Of a DNA stretch of 64,000 bases, positions 10,179-19,987 are shown in pieces (within the stretch, counting starts at the first letter, position 1; each line of letters begins with the position of its first letter). The stretch is from a gamma proteobacterium symbiont of Ctena orbiculata (GTDB taxonomy: Bacteria > Pseudomonadota > Gammaproteobacteria > Chromatiales > Chromatiaceae). The translations under genes were made by a program, and so were the position numbers. The stretch covers positions 1 through 64,000 of the forward strand of contig NATV01000105.1 in the NCBI GenBank assembly GCA_003094535.1, given 5' to 3'. The notes under the pieces were generated by a model that saw only the letters and a list, made by a program, of their open reading frames with translations, did no database searches and was not told the origin of the DNA.

Positions 10179-10388
10179 ATGGAGATGCCGACTATTCTAA
10201 GCCGGGTGTTCGTTGAAATTCAAAGTCAAGCGGAGAAAGAGACCAGGATAATCATATTACTAAGGAAGATTGTCGCCAATCCTTACCTGAACCTGCTGGT
10301 TGGTTTGTCGCTTTTGTATACGAGCGGTTTAGATGCCTGGTATGAGTTGCAGACCATCGATCGGTTTCACGTTGGTACGCATCACTGA
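10179..10388 (+). CDS. Small hypothetical protein
   Basis: 69 aa ORF with one hydrophobic segment. Confidence 0.3.
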   Translation: MEMPTILSRVFVEIQSQAEKETRIIILLRKIVANPYLNLLVGLSLLYTSGLDAWYELQTIDRFHVGTHH

Positions 10389-10560
10389 GTCATTCTATTT
10401 GCCCTGTTGCATATTCTGAAGACAGTGCCGGATCTGTGCGAGGGGCTTGAGCACATCAACAATGCCGAAAGCAGAGCAGAGTGATATCTCTGTTTGGATG
10501 CCGCAGATAACCACGATGGGTGTCGATGTAGGCAGGTTGTAGCTAATCATTCATTTACTG

Positions 10561-10572
10561 TGACCTAGGTCA
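10561..10572. promoter_or_regulatory. Perfect 12-bp palindrome TGACCTAGGTCA, candidate regulator site
   Basis: Self-complementary, about 115 bp upstream of the 10687 start codon. Confidence 0.35.
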
Positions 10573-10686
10573 TGACTATCCATTGATATAAAGAGGTGAA
10601 CGCGTTCGCATAATCATCGACGGTGCATTGTGTCAGCTTAGCGATTGCTGCTATCTAGTTAACATCAGACGGATTGGTTCGCTAGC

Positions 10687-12651
10687 ATGTGCATCACTGA
10701 CTTCTTCAAATTCTTTCGACTTCTGTCCTTGGCCATTCTCCTCGCATCCTGTGGATCGGGAGGTGGCGACGACAGTTCATCGGATCAGAGCAGTTCCGAC
10801 AGCGAAGCGCCTACGGCTGTCGCCGATGTGACAAACACAATCAGCTTCCAATCAGTAACCCTGAGCTGGAGCGCCGCCACTGACAACGTGGGCATAGATC
10901 ACTATCAGGTAACTCGAAACGGCGTCGCAATCGGCACCACCGATTTGACCTTTTTCACAGATGACACGGTGAGCGAAAACAGCGACTACACCTATCGCGT
11001 GATCGCATTCGATACCGCCGGCAACAGCACCTCGTCCGGCGCTGTCCTGGTTAGCGTGCCGGCGAACTCAAGCAGCGAACCGGATATCGAGGCTCCCAGC
11101 CCGGTATCGAACCTCGATGCGTCTGTTACCAGTCACGCCGTGACCCTGAGCTGGAGTGCCGCCACCGACAATGTCGGCATCGACCACTACCAGATCACCC
11201 GCGACGGCGTCGTCATCGCCACCACCGCATCGACATCCTATGTGGATCAGGCAGTGAGCCAGGAGACCGACTACAACTATCATGTGGTTGCGTTCGATGC
11301 CGCAGGCAACAGCACCTACTCCAACGCACTGCCCGTATCCGTGCCCGCCAATTCCAACCCGGTGGCGGTGAAGGCCTTTCCCACGGCCGAGGGATTCGGC
11401 GCGAATGCCAGCGGCGGCCGCAATGGCCAGGTGGTCAAGGTCACCAATCTCAACCTGAGCGGTGCCGGCAGCCTGCAGGCGGCCTTGGATATCGATGCGC
11501 CGCGCATCATCGTATTCGAGGTCAGCGGGATCATCGAGGGGGATATCCGGATCCCCTATGGGGATGTCACCATCGCCGGTCAGACGGCGCCCGGGGCCGG
11601 CATCACCATTCATGGACGGCTGACATGCGACTACAGCAATCCACCGGACAATATCATTGTGCGCCATCTTCGGGTGCGGGCCGATCACGCCACCAATCCC
11701 GGGGTGGATGGCAACTTCTACGATGGGGTTCAGTGTTCCAGGAGTTCGAACCTGATCTTCGATCATCTCTCCGTCTCCGGCGGGGTCGATGAGACCTTCG
11801 ATATATTCGAAGCGACGAATGTGACGCTGCAGTGGTCTACCGTTTCCCGGGCCGATACGGACGGTCACCCCGGAGGCACGCACAACTACGGCCTGATCAG
11901 CGGTCCCAACGGGGCCAACGTCAGCATCCACCACAACCTGTTCGCCCACAACGGCAACCGCAACCCCGCCGTCGCCAATGGTCCCTGCGAAATCATCAAC
12001 AATGTGATCTACAACGTGCGCCACGGATTCGTCCACCACAATCCGGCAACCGGCGATTTCAACATCGTCGGCAACTACTACCGGCAGGGCCCGGAGAACA
12101 GTCTGATCCCGTTCTATTTCGATGATCAGTACAGCGGCAGCGGCACACCCATGCTGAGCTACTATCTTGACGACAACTATGTGGACGATCCGGGCGATCT
12201 TGTGGGCAGCGTGGATAATCCCTGGCTGACCCCCTATGCCCACAGCAGCTTTGAGAATATCGACCGGGGCTGGAATTCGAGTGTCGCAAGAGCCGGGGAG
12301 AAGCACCAGTTCAGCCAGTCGGTTGAGACGGTACATAACTCATTGGCCAATTACGATCTGGTGCTGGCGAGGGCGGGCGCTTTCCCCAGGGACCAGATCG
12401 ACAGCGAAAATGTGGACGAGGTCAATGCCCGGACCGGCGCCTGGGGTGCGCGGATACCCGCAGACCTGATGCAGGGCCTGTCGCCCGGCACGCCGCCCGC
12501 CGATACAGACAACGACGGCATGCCGGATGACTGGGAAGAGAGCCGAGGCCTGTCGAGCTCGACACCTGACCACAACAACCTCATGAGCTCCGGCTATACC
12601 GCGATCGAGGAGTACATCAATGAACTGGCCGATCAAATGATTGGGCAATGA
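10687..12651 (+). CDS. Pectate lyase family lipoprotein with two N-terminal FN3 repeats
   Basis: Lipobox LLASC; two FN3 repeats (VTLSWSAATDNVGIDHYQ); right-handed beta-helix/pectate lyase-like region; C-terminal DTDNDGMPDDWEESRGL. Confidence 0.88.
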   Translation: MCITDFFKFFRLLSLAILLASCGSGGGDDSSSDQSSSDSEAPTAVADVTNTISFQSVTLSWSAATDNVGIDHYQVTRNGVAIGTTDLTFFTDDTVSENSDYTYRVIAFDTAGNSTSSGAVLVSVPANSSSEPDIEAPSPVSNLDASVTSHAVTLSWSAATDNVGIDHYQITRDGVVIATTASTSYVDQAVSQETDYNYHVVAFDAAGNSTYSNALPVSVPANSNPVAVKAFPTAEGFGANASGGRNGQVVKVTNLNLSGAGSLQAALDIDAPRIIVFEVSGIIEGDIRIPYGDVTIAGQTAPGAGITIHGRLTCDYSNPPDNIIVRHLRVRADHATNPGVDGNFYDGVQCSRSSNLIFDHLSVSGGVDETFDIFEATNVTLQWSTVSRADTDGHPGGTHNYGLISGPNGANVSIHHNLFAHNGNRNPAVANGPCEIINNVIYNVRHGFVHHNPATGDFNIVGNYYRQGPENSLIPFYFDDQYSGSGTPMLSYYLDDNYVDDPGDLVGSVDNPWLTPYAHSSFENIDRGWNSSVARAGEKHQFSQSVETVHNSLANYDLVLARAGAFPRDQIDSENVDEVNARTGAWGARIPADLMQGLSPGTPPADTDNDGMPDDWEESRGLSSSTPDHNNLMSSGYTAIEEYINELADQMIGQ

Positions 12652-12998
12652 GAACGCAGCTGTGTTGAATGTACTGACGACACCTGATGTTAATGCTGCA
12701 AATATCGGCAATTGATAACATCCTGTAGTCGTACCAGCAAGACTTGGGAGTTGCGGGTATATTGAACAGCGGCTACGTGACGGATCTGTAGTCCTGTGCA
12801 ATGCCACCCATGAACGGGGATTGACCGTGGTCCTGAAAAACGGCCTGGAGCAGATCAGTGAACTGATCGACTAGGTCGATCTGATGGTCAATGAGCAGCG
12901 CCATGAATACAACGAGTGCGATCCGCTGCACAACAGGCGGGAATGCGCACCCTGGTGCTTTCGGTTGAGTTGGATGTTTCCTTTAAATTCAACATCAA

Positions 12999-13337
12999 AA
13001 GACCACCTAGTGAATGACCAACAAAGTTGACGGGACGCGATTCGTTCACGCAGCGGTCTGTGATTTGTTGTGTTATATCATCAATTACTTCATCAGTTGT
13101 CATGTTGATGGAGCTGTACCCTATCCAATGTACTTCATAGCCAGCATCTTCCAGTCGCGAGGCGAGTCGCCACATCGCCGTATTACTACGTTCCAGGCCG
13201 AGCAACTGGACCAAGATCCCTTGCCCCGATAGTGTCTTTGAAATAGCCTGCTGGTCATCTGTCGCCAAGACAAAAGATAGTAGCGTGGTACTAACCAAGC
13301 CTATCAGGGTTAGAAGTGGCTTTTTTATTTCGCCACG
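12999..13337 (-). pseudogene. Truncated, decayed duplicate of the alpha/beta-hydrolase (lipase) gene at 17062-17805
   Basis: High nucleotide similarity to 17478-17816; start codon ATG is ATA in the copy; HGLG motif degraded; homology stops after GHSLGGLL. Confidence 0.85.
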
Positions 13338-13504
13338 CAGAGTCTCGGCAAGTTGCTTTGTTGAATCTACCTATTTTAGTTGCATCTTTCGTCAATATTA
13401 GATTGGGTGTCCTTGTTACCGTGGTTACTGTTACTCTTGAGTTCTGCACCTGTATACCGTTCAGCGCCCCAACCTGACTTTTTATCTCAGACACTGGCAC
13501 GCCT

Positions 13505-16231
13505 TCAGAATGCAGGAAATAGATCTCCTTCCTTTGATCCACAGATAACCTCATTGGGTTGGCAGCCTCCGGTAGTCGGGTGTGTTCCCGTCAGGTTTCG
13601 GCCTAAGAAGTCGGCCTGTTCCCGGGCTATCCGGTTTAGCGCCTCGACAGTGGAAGCCAGTACGCCAGACAACTTTGTACGCTCCATGTCCGAGGAGAGC
13701 GGGGATAGGGCCCCCATCAGATGCTGTTTCGACTCGCGCGTCCAGTTCTTGCCGATCCGCGCACCGACTCGCCCGTGCGGTAGCGACACGAGGATCATGA
13801 CCCCCTGGTGCGGCTTGCCTTGATTGAACCCCACCCGGTCGGCCAGGTGGGAGACTAACTCCTCGAATCCAATAGCGTCTGCCCCGTCCGCGTCAGACCC
13901 CACGGTCAGGATCATAATGGGGAAACGACCCGATGAATCCAGGTACAGGGCGCGGCTACGTTGGCGTATCGCTTCCGCGTCCGCTGGCATCAGGAGATGA
14001 GCGGTGTCCACAATGAAGCGGCCCTTGTTGAGTGCTTGGCGCCACCGGTTGGGCTGTCTGGTGCGGCGGTATTTCATGGCTTCCCAGAGACTTGCCTGAT
14101 CGTCGGTCCAGGCCTGGGCGCCAATCTCCTCGGAAACCCAGGGTGTTGCCTCTACCCGCAGCCGTTCGAGAGTGAGTAAGTCGGCATTGCGGGTGGTGAT
14201 TACCCATCGCGCTGACGTCGTGCCCAGCCACTCCTCTTCCACGCTCTGGATGCGTACTGCCTCGTCTCCGTTGTGCTGAGCGATGCTGTGTACGATAGAC
14301 GATAGCCCCAGATTGTGATTGGAGGTGTGAAAGGCGATTACCCCCCCAGGCCGGAGGTGGCGGCGATAGAGTGCGTAGGCCTCGACGGTCAATAAGTGGC
14401 GTGGCACCGAGTCGCCGTTGAAGGCATCGACAACGAGGACGTCGAATTTCTGGGGGCCATCTTTCTCCAATTCCCGCTCCAGCTGAATCCGCGCGTCGCC
14501 GATCACGACTTCCACATCGGCGGGCGTGTCGCTCAGAAAGCTGAAATGCTTGCGTGCCAGACGCTCGACTTGCGGGTTGATCTCGTAGAAGTGCACCAGG
14601 TCGCCGCGCTCCGCCAGCGCGGCGACGGTACCGACGCCCAAGCCGATGCTGCCGATGCGCAGGCCTGATTCCACGCCCCGACCATTGCTGCTCTCGAACG
14701 TCGCGGCGTCCTTGCGCAGATCTCGATAGGCTCCAATCGCAAGGCCGACACCACTGTGCCGGCCGTAGTAGCTGGTAGCAATCCGTCGGAGATTCGGTGC
14801 CTGGAATTGCACACCGTGTGAGGTTTTTCCGTGCAGCATGCGGTGCATCTCACCGGCTATGCTCGGGACTGGTTTCACGCGCAACACGCCGAAGAAGTTA
14901 CGGTTTGTGGCGATGGCTTCGTGCTCCCAATTTGCGATGTGCATGGTGAGGCCTGCGATGAGCCCTGCCATGACCAAGGCGCCGAGCGTGCCTGCCAGGG
15001 CCAGGTGGCGCGCGAGGCGAGGCGGCCTCTTGGGATTCCGCTTAAGGTCTCGCAGCACGGCCAGCAACACTGCGAGCACCGTGGCGGCCAGGGCCAGATC
15101 GTATTCCCAATACCCGGAGAAGATCAGGGGCGCCACCACCGCGGTCAGGAATCCGCCGAACGCTCCGCCCAGCGCCACGGCGAGGTAGAAACCGGTCAGA
15201 CGATTTGCTGGCGGCCTGAGGCGTACCAGTTCGCCGTGACAGCTCATGCAAAACACGAACAGCGCTGCCAGGTAGATGCCGATCTGGGTGCGAATATCGA
15301 CGGCGGCTTCGCTGAGCATCAAATAGAGCACGGCGCCGACCGATACCGCGAGCAGGGGTACGAAAACCCGCCGGTCGTACCAGGCGTCGCGTTCAAAGCA
15401 CAGGATGAAGGTCAGTAGGTAGATGGACAGGGGCAGAATCCAGAGCATCGGCATGACCGACAGCTCCTGGCTGATCTGACTGGTAGTCGCCAGCAACATC
15501 ACTGAGCCAGTGGCCGACAGCGCGATCCATGCGAGAACGGTAGGCCATCTGGGACTTGCGTCGCGCGGTTCCCTGGGGGTAACCGTCTCGGGCGACGGAG
15601 GTGTCGGTACGATTGAAGTGACGTTCATGTTTCGTACCAACAGCCAGGCACAGGCTGCGGTCGCGATGCCAAAGACCGCGTACGCCCAGGACCACCCGAT
15701 CCCCTGGGCGCGGAGCGAGAAGGACGACTCGAAAACGAAGGGGTAGCTCAGTAGCGCCAGCAAAGAGCCCGCGTTCGACAGGGCGTATAGCCGGTAGGGT
15801 GCGCCATCCGGGTGGCTACGGCGATACCAGGAGGCGAGCAGCGGCGAACTGGCGGCGAGCATGAAGTAGGGGCCGCCTGCTGTGATCGCCAGCAGCATGA
15901 GAATGCTCGCCGTCGGCATCTCGGTGCCGGTGGGTTTGGATGCAGGGTCGAGCAGGATCGGCAATGTCAGCAGGGTTAGCGCGATGATAACGAGGTGAAT
16001 GATCGCCTGTCGCTGAGCGTTGGGGACTCGTCCCAGCAGATGGGCGTAGGTATAGCCGCCGAGCAGCAACACCTGGAAGAACAGCATGCAGGCGGTCCAT
16101 ACACCGGGACCACCCCCAAACCACGGCAACAGGAAACCGGCCAAGATAGGCTGCACCTGAAAAAGCAGGAAAGCACTCAGGAAAGTGGTCGCTGCGTAAA
16201 CGGGAATCAGACCGGGAAGGGTCGTCTTCAT
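13505..16231 (-). CDS. Fused MFS-type membrane / spermidine-synthase-like protein with C-terminal TPM-like domain
   Basis: 908 aa: multiple TM helices, SAM-fold motif GSIGLGVGTVAAL, DVLVVDAFNGDSVPRHLLT, then soluble TPM-like region (FPIMILTVGSD...GVMILVSLPHGRVGARIGKNW). Confidence 0.85.
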   Translation of the reverse strand: MKTTLPGLIPVYAATTFLSAFLLFQVQPILAGFLLPWFGGGPGVWTACMLFFQVLLLGGYTYAHLLGRVPNAQRQAIIHLVIIALTLLTLPILLDPASKPTGTEMPTASILMLLAITAGGPYFMLAASSPLLASWYRRSHPDGAPYRLYALSNAGSLLALLSYPFVFESSFSLRAQGIGWSWAYAVFGIATAACAWLLVRNMNVTSIVPTPPSPETVTPREPRDASPRWPTVLAWIALSATGSVMLLATTSQISQELSVMPMLWILPLSIYLLTFILCFERDAWYDRRVFVPLLAVSVGAVLYLMLSEAAVDIRTQIGIYLAALFVFCMSCHGELVRLRPPANRLTGFYLAVALGGAFGGFLTAVVAPLIFSGYWEYDLALAATVLAVLLAVLRDLKRNPKRPPRLARHLALAGTLGALVMAGLIAGLTMHIANWEHEAIATNRNFFGVLRVKPVPSIAGEMHRMLHGKTSHGVQFQAPNLRRIATSYYGRHSGVGLAIGAYRDLRKDAATFESSNGRGVESGLRIGSIGLGVGTVAALAERGDLVHFYEINPQVERLARKHFSFLSDTPADVEVVIGDARIQLERELEKDGPQKFDVLVVDAFNGDSVPRHLLTVEAYALYRRHLRPGGVIAFHTSNHNLGLSSIVHSIAQHNGDEAVRIQSVEEEWLGTTSARWVITTRNADLLTLERLRVEATPWVSEEIGAQAWTDDQASLWEAMKYRRTRQPNRWRQALNKGRFIVDTAHLLMPADAEAIRQRSRALYLDSSGRFPIMILTVGSDADGADAIGFEELVSHLADRVGFNQGKPHQGVMILVSLPHGRVGARIGKNWTRESKQHLMGALSPLSSDMERTKLSGVLASTVEALNRIAREQADFLGRNLTGTHPTTGGCQPNEVICGSKEGDLFPAF

Positions 16232-16385
16232 TCGAACTCCATGGGTTTAGGGACTGCTATTAGTGATTGGGGCGCCCCAAAATAAATGCGTTGAAACACT
16301 GTCAACGAAATCGTCGATGTAGATCTGTCCGCGTATTCTATAGAACTGCCCCAATATAAAGAAAGTTAAACATGTCTGATTATCG

Positions 16386-17048
16386 TTAATGTCCGATAAA
16401 CTTTAGTATGTCTCGATTTTCCAATATTTCTTTTTCACTGCCATTGAGGCCTACTTCAACTATCGCATTCGCCAACTCTGTTGACTTGATACTTGCATTT
16501 GGACAAAAGATCCTGAAGACGGGGTAGAGCGATCTCATGAGACGATAAGAGAAGTTTGGTTCTCTGCGTGGCGTCACCGGATAGATATACCCGGGGCGAA
16601 AGGTGTGGAATGCGGTAAATCCCATATTCGACAGGATGTTCTCTATGGCGCCTTTATCTTCGGCGAACATGAATCGGCTTCGTTCACTGCGATCGGCTCC
16701 AGCGCCGCTTAGCAGGCAAAACCGTAAGTTTTGATTATTCATGCGCAGGACACTTGCCAGTATTGCGGGGTAGTCGACCGTGATGGTTCTGAAAGTCTCA
16801 CGGTCAACGGCTCCGGTGTAGACACCGAGGCAGTAAAAGACCACATCGATAGATTTTAAGTATGAGGCATCTTCATCAAGGTGGCGAAAGTCATCGATGA
16901 TGACTTCCATCAACATATTATGCTGAAGACCTGAAGGACGCCTGACTAGACTGGTAACACTCGATACTGCCTCGTTATCGAGACAAAGTTTAAGTACCAG
17001 ACTGCCGATCATGCCTGTTGCTCCAGTTATGAGGACCTTTTTTCCCAC
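16386..17048 (-). CDS. NAD(P)-binding Rossmann (atypical SDR) protein
   Basis: N-terminal KKVLITGATGMIGSLVLKLCL. Confidence 0.85.
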   Translation of the reverse strand: MGKKVLITGATGMIGSLVLKLCLDNEAVSSVTSLVRRPSGLQHNMLMEVIIDDFRHLDEDASYLKSIDVVFYCLGVYTGAVDRETFRTITVDYPAILASVLRMNNQNLRFCLLSGAGADRSERSRFMFAEDKGAIENILSNMGFTAFHTFRPGYIYPVTPRREPNFSYRLMRSLYPVFRIFCPNASIKSTELANAIVEVGLNGSEKEILENRDILKFIGH

Positions 17049-17061
17049 TGTAATGACACCT

Positions 17062-17805
17062 CTATTGATTTTGATTGAAGCGACCAGTTTTCAGGAAGAA
17101 AATCACCTGCTCGGCCACCTCTTTTTTGTAGCGCATCATGGAGTGTCCGCTTTCAACCTCAATAAAATCGGTCATCCCCTCCAGTTTGGTCGACTCTACT
17201 GGTACCAGTCCATCATCTCTGCCTGGAAGGTACGCTTCATTCGTGTGGCTCTCTTGGAAACCAGCGATCACTCCGACCGGATAGTAAGGCGGTGCGAGTC
17301 GGTTTGGCAAACTTGTTTCATCAGTACCCAGTGCTGTTGCCACAGGGACCAATAACTCGACTAGGCAATTACCTCTGAACTGGTCCGCAATGCCGGTTCC
17401 GCTATTAGGGGTGCCTATGAGCACTACGCGCCCAAGATTGTCTATTGGATTGTCCTGAAGGTATGACCGGATCAACAGACCACCTAGTGAATGACCAACA
17501 AAGTGGACGGGGCGCGACTCGTTGGCGCAGCAGTCTGAGATTTGTTGTGTTATATCAGTAATTATTTCATCAGTTGTCGTGTTGATGGAGCTGTAACCTA
17601 CCCGGTGTACTTCATAGCCAGCACCTTCCAGTCGCGAGGCGAGTCGCCACATCGCCGTATTGCTACGTCCCAGGCCGTGTAACAGGACCACGATCTCTTG
17701 CCTCGATAGTGTCTTTGAAATAGCCTGCTGGTCATCTGTTGCCAAGGTTAAAGAAAGTAATGTGGTGCAAACCAAGGCAATCAGGATGAGAAGTGCTTTT
17801 TTCAT
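17062..17805 (-). CDS. Exported alpha/beta hydrolase (lipase-like)
   Basis: Signal peptide; VVLLHGLGRSN; nucleophile elbow GHSLGG; C-terminal catalytic-His region SGHSMM. Confidence 0.9.
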   Translation of the reverse strand: MKKALLILIALVCTTLLSLTLATDDQQAISKTLSRQEIVVLLHGLGRSNTAMWRLASRLEGAGYEVHRVGYSSINTTTDEIITDITQQISDCCANESRPVHFVGHSLGGLLIRSYLQDNPIDNLGRVVLIGTPNSGTGIADQFRGNCLVELLVPVATALGTDETSLPNRLAPPYYPVGVIAGFQESHTNEAYLPGRDDGLVPVESTKLEGMTDFIEVESGHSMMRYKKEVAEQVIFFLKTGRFNQNQ

Positions 17806-17822
17806 ATCTCCACGCGTCCTGT

Positions 17823-19427
17823 TCAGAAATCTCTCTTTTTGAAGGATCCCGTAATAGCGCCACTCATCAGTCTGATCAGGTTTATCCAGCCTGGTTCAAC
17901 GGAGAATCTCGCCATTCCAAGGGCTAGGGTGTCGAATGCGGCTTTGTTGCGAATGATCATATGCCCTGGTGACATGAAGCTGCCGATTAGGATGGATTTT
18001 TCTACATTCTGGAAATTCATAGCGTTCCCGAAGTTTCCGTTACCAGAGACAAAGGTTTTTCCCTCTTCATTACCACTCCAAGTCAGATAAGGGCTTAGCC
18101 AGATATTAGGTGGCATTTCATTAACGGCAACTGCGCCATATTCAAGGTTGGTTACCGCCCGATCGACAACGGACTGGTGTGCCTTTTTGGTATCTTCATC
18201 AATCAATATTGAGCTGGATAAGGTGCCTAGTAATTTTTCATTAGCAAATTTGACTGCGGCAGGAAGGAATTCAGCTGCGTTGCCAGGAGCATCCAACGCC
18301 ACTTCATCAAATATCTGGCAGAAAGCTTCGTTAGCTGTGGCATAGCTCACTTCTTCAACGCCAGCGATTAAAATCACGTCTGCACTTTGAAAACGGCCAG
18401 ATTCGGGTTTTAACACCTCAGCATTAGGGTATGCCGACATAAATCCTTCTCTGACTTTATCTGAACCGGGATAATAGGTACCTGCGGCTGGAGTCTCTTC
18501 TAGAATTGCCTTGCGAAATGCCGATAGAAAGGCTTCACGCTGTGCCCAATGTTTAGATGTCACCAGCGTTTGTGGTCTACCACATACGGCCCCCCCATTT
18601 AATTTGCCCACACTGACAATCATCTGCGCCTGGTGGTCGATTTCCTTTTGGCTCCAGGGGCGATCACCGGGAACAATGATGCAAGGGTTATTGCCGCCGC
18701 ATTCACTGACCAGTTCCGCATCTGTGGCAGCCAAAATGGCTTGTGCGGTTCCTGTTCCACCAGTGAAATAAATTTTCGATATGCGGGCGTCTTTGGTTAA
18801 CTCAGGACCCTGATCATGGTCAGCGAAAGACAGAGCGTTATGCTCGACCAGAGGCGCTAAAACCCGTTCCCATATCCTGTCAGTGGATTGATTCAAATGA
18901 TGAGCCTTGTGGACTACTACACAGTTCTCAAGGAATAAAGCGGTAATGATTTCCAGCGCTGATGAATAATTGCCAGCGCCAAGCACTGCGATAATTTTAG
19001 CGGGCTTGTCCAGAGGGTTAATTTGTTGTGGCCTTCCTTTTACCCGCAGAATTTCCTGATTAGCACCGTACATTGCTCTTTCAGTTGCACTGGGACGTTT
19101 TACAGTGATGTCCCATAATCCGTTGCTGACTTCTTCGATTTTTCCTGGCTGAATCATTCGACCCTGTTTCAGACCTTCGTATAAGTCAATGGATGCAGTC
19201 ACGGTATTGGCCACCGGTACTACGGTCGATACCTTAGACATGGCGTCTGTAAACAAAGCCTCACCCATCAGGGCGTTCTTCATTTCGGTATCGGATGAAG
19301 CTAGTTCATCACCATAGGTCTTCAGGTTCTCACGTATGTCTTGCAGTAATGCCAGGCGTTCTGAAATTGTGGTTTCAGCCCATTTCTGTGGATTTAATTG
19401 GTCAATAGCTTGAGCGGCGGTTGTCAT
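17823..19427 (-). CDS. Aldehyde dehydrogenase family protein
   Basis: ALDH-like GGTGTAQAIL and SECGGNNPCIIV; start set at MTTAAQ with AGGAG ribosome-binding site. Confidence 0.85.
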   Translation of the reverse strand: MTTAAQAIDQLNPQKWAETTISERLALLQDIRENLKTYGDELASSDTEMKNALMGEALFTDAMSKVSTVVPVANTVTASIDLYEGLKQGRMIQPGKIEEVSNGLWDITVKRPSATERAMYGANQEILRVKGRPQQINPLDKPAKIIAVLGAGNYSSALEIITALFLENCVVVHKAHHLNQSTDRIWERVLAPLVEHNALSFADHDQGPELTKDARISKIYFTGGTGTAQAILAATDAELVSECGGNNPCIIVPGDRPWSQKEIDHQAQMIVSVGKLNGGAVCGRPQTLVTSKHWAQREAFLSAFRKAILEETPAAGTYYPGSDKVREGFMSAYPNAEVLKPESGRFQSADVILIAGVEEVSYATANEAFCQIFDEVALDAPGNAAEFLPAAVKFANEKLLGTLSSSILIDEDTKKAHQSVVDRAVTNLEYGAVAVNEMPPNIWLSPYLTWSGNEEGKTFVSGNGNFGNAMNFQNVEKSILIGSFMSPGHMIIRNKAAFDTLALGMARFSVEPGWINLIRLMSGAITGSFKKRDF

Positions 19428-19487
19428 GGAAGATCTCCTGTTATTTCTTTTCGATGTAAGAATTCTAGGATCAGAAAGCATTGGCGT

Positions 19488-19526
19488 CACTCGCGTCATG
19501 CGCCTTTAGATATTCAAAGCGCGCCA
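19488..19526 (-). promoter_or_regulatory. 39-bp AraC-type operator candidate, copy C
   Basis: Plus strand CACTCGCGTCATGCGCCTTTAGATATTCAAAGCGCGCCA; matches copies A and B; 61 bp before the ALDH ATG. Confidence 0.65.
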
Positions 19527-19567
19527 AACCGATTGAGTGAAAAGCCGGCTAAATAGGCTATTGGAAA

Positions 19568-19987
19568 TCAGAAATATGGGTTTACTCGCCGGTATAGTAG
19601 ATAAACACCAGTCAGGCCGATTGTAAGTTCGCTCAAGGTATAAAATATCAGCATAGGGGAGGGCGGGCCATCCAGGGCCATGCTGAGCATGCGTCCGCTA
19701 GCCACACCCAGCATAAAGATAATCACTGTGTAAATGGCAGTCAGCCGCTGCTTCTCCTGAAAGTAGCCATATGCCCAAAACGCCACGAAAGCCAGATAAA
19801 GACCCATCATGGCGCGGAATAGATTATGCGTATTCACGCTTTCAACCGGGATGTCCAGTAAATCAGGTATCGTCCAGGTTGGTGCGGCTCCATACGAGAG
19901 GGATACGGGGAGCATAATCAGGACGACAATCCCCAGGTAGCGTTTAGGGTAATCGATGGCCTGCACTAGATTAACTCTTGGGCTCAT
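19568..19987 (-). CDS. DUF4345-like membrane protein
   Basis: Four TM helices; start placed at MSPRVNLVQAIDYPK, overlapping the SDR stop. Confidence 0.65.
   Translation of the reverse strand: MSPRVNLVQAIDYPKRYLGIVVLIMLPVSLSYGAAPTWTIPDLLDIPVESVNTHNLFRAMMGLYLAFVAFWAYGYFQEKQRLTAIYTVIIFMLGVASGRMLSMALDGPPSPMLIFYTLSELTIGLTGVYLLYRRVNPYF

Noticed and set aside
11068-12336. 422-aa minus-strand ORF opposite the pectate-lyase gene
   Set aside because: Shadow ORF with V/I/G-rich composition and no domain signature.
12660-12998. Possible further gene remnant (VVLKNGLEQISELID* then VDLMVNEQRHEYNECDPL in plus frame)
   Set aside because: Could be decayed coding sequence, but I could not assign a family, so not called.
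13291-13554. 87-aa minus-strand ORF between the lipase remnant and the spermidine-synthase-like gene
   Set aside because: Overlaps both neighbours out of frame; no family recognised.
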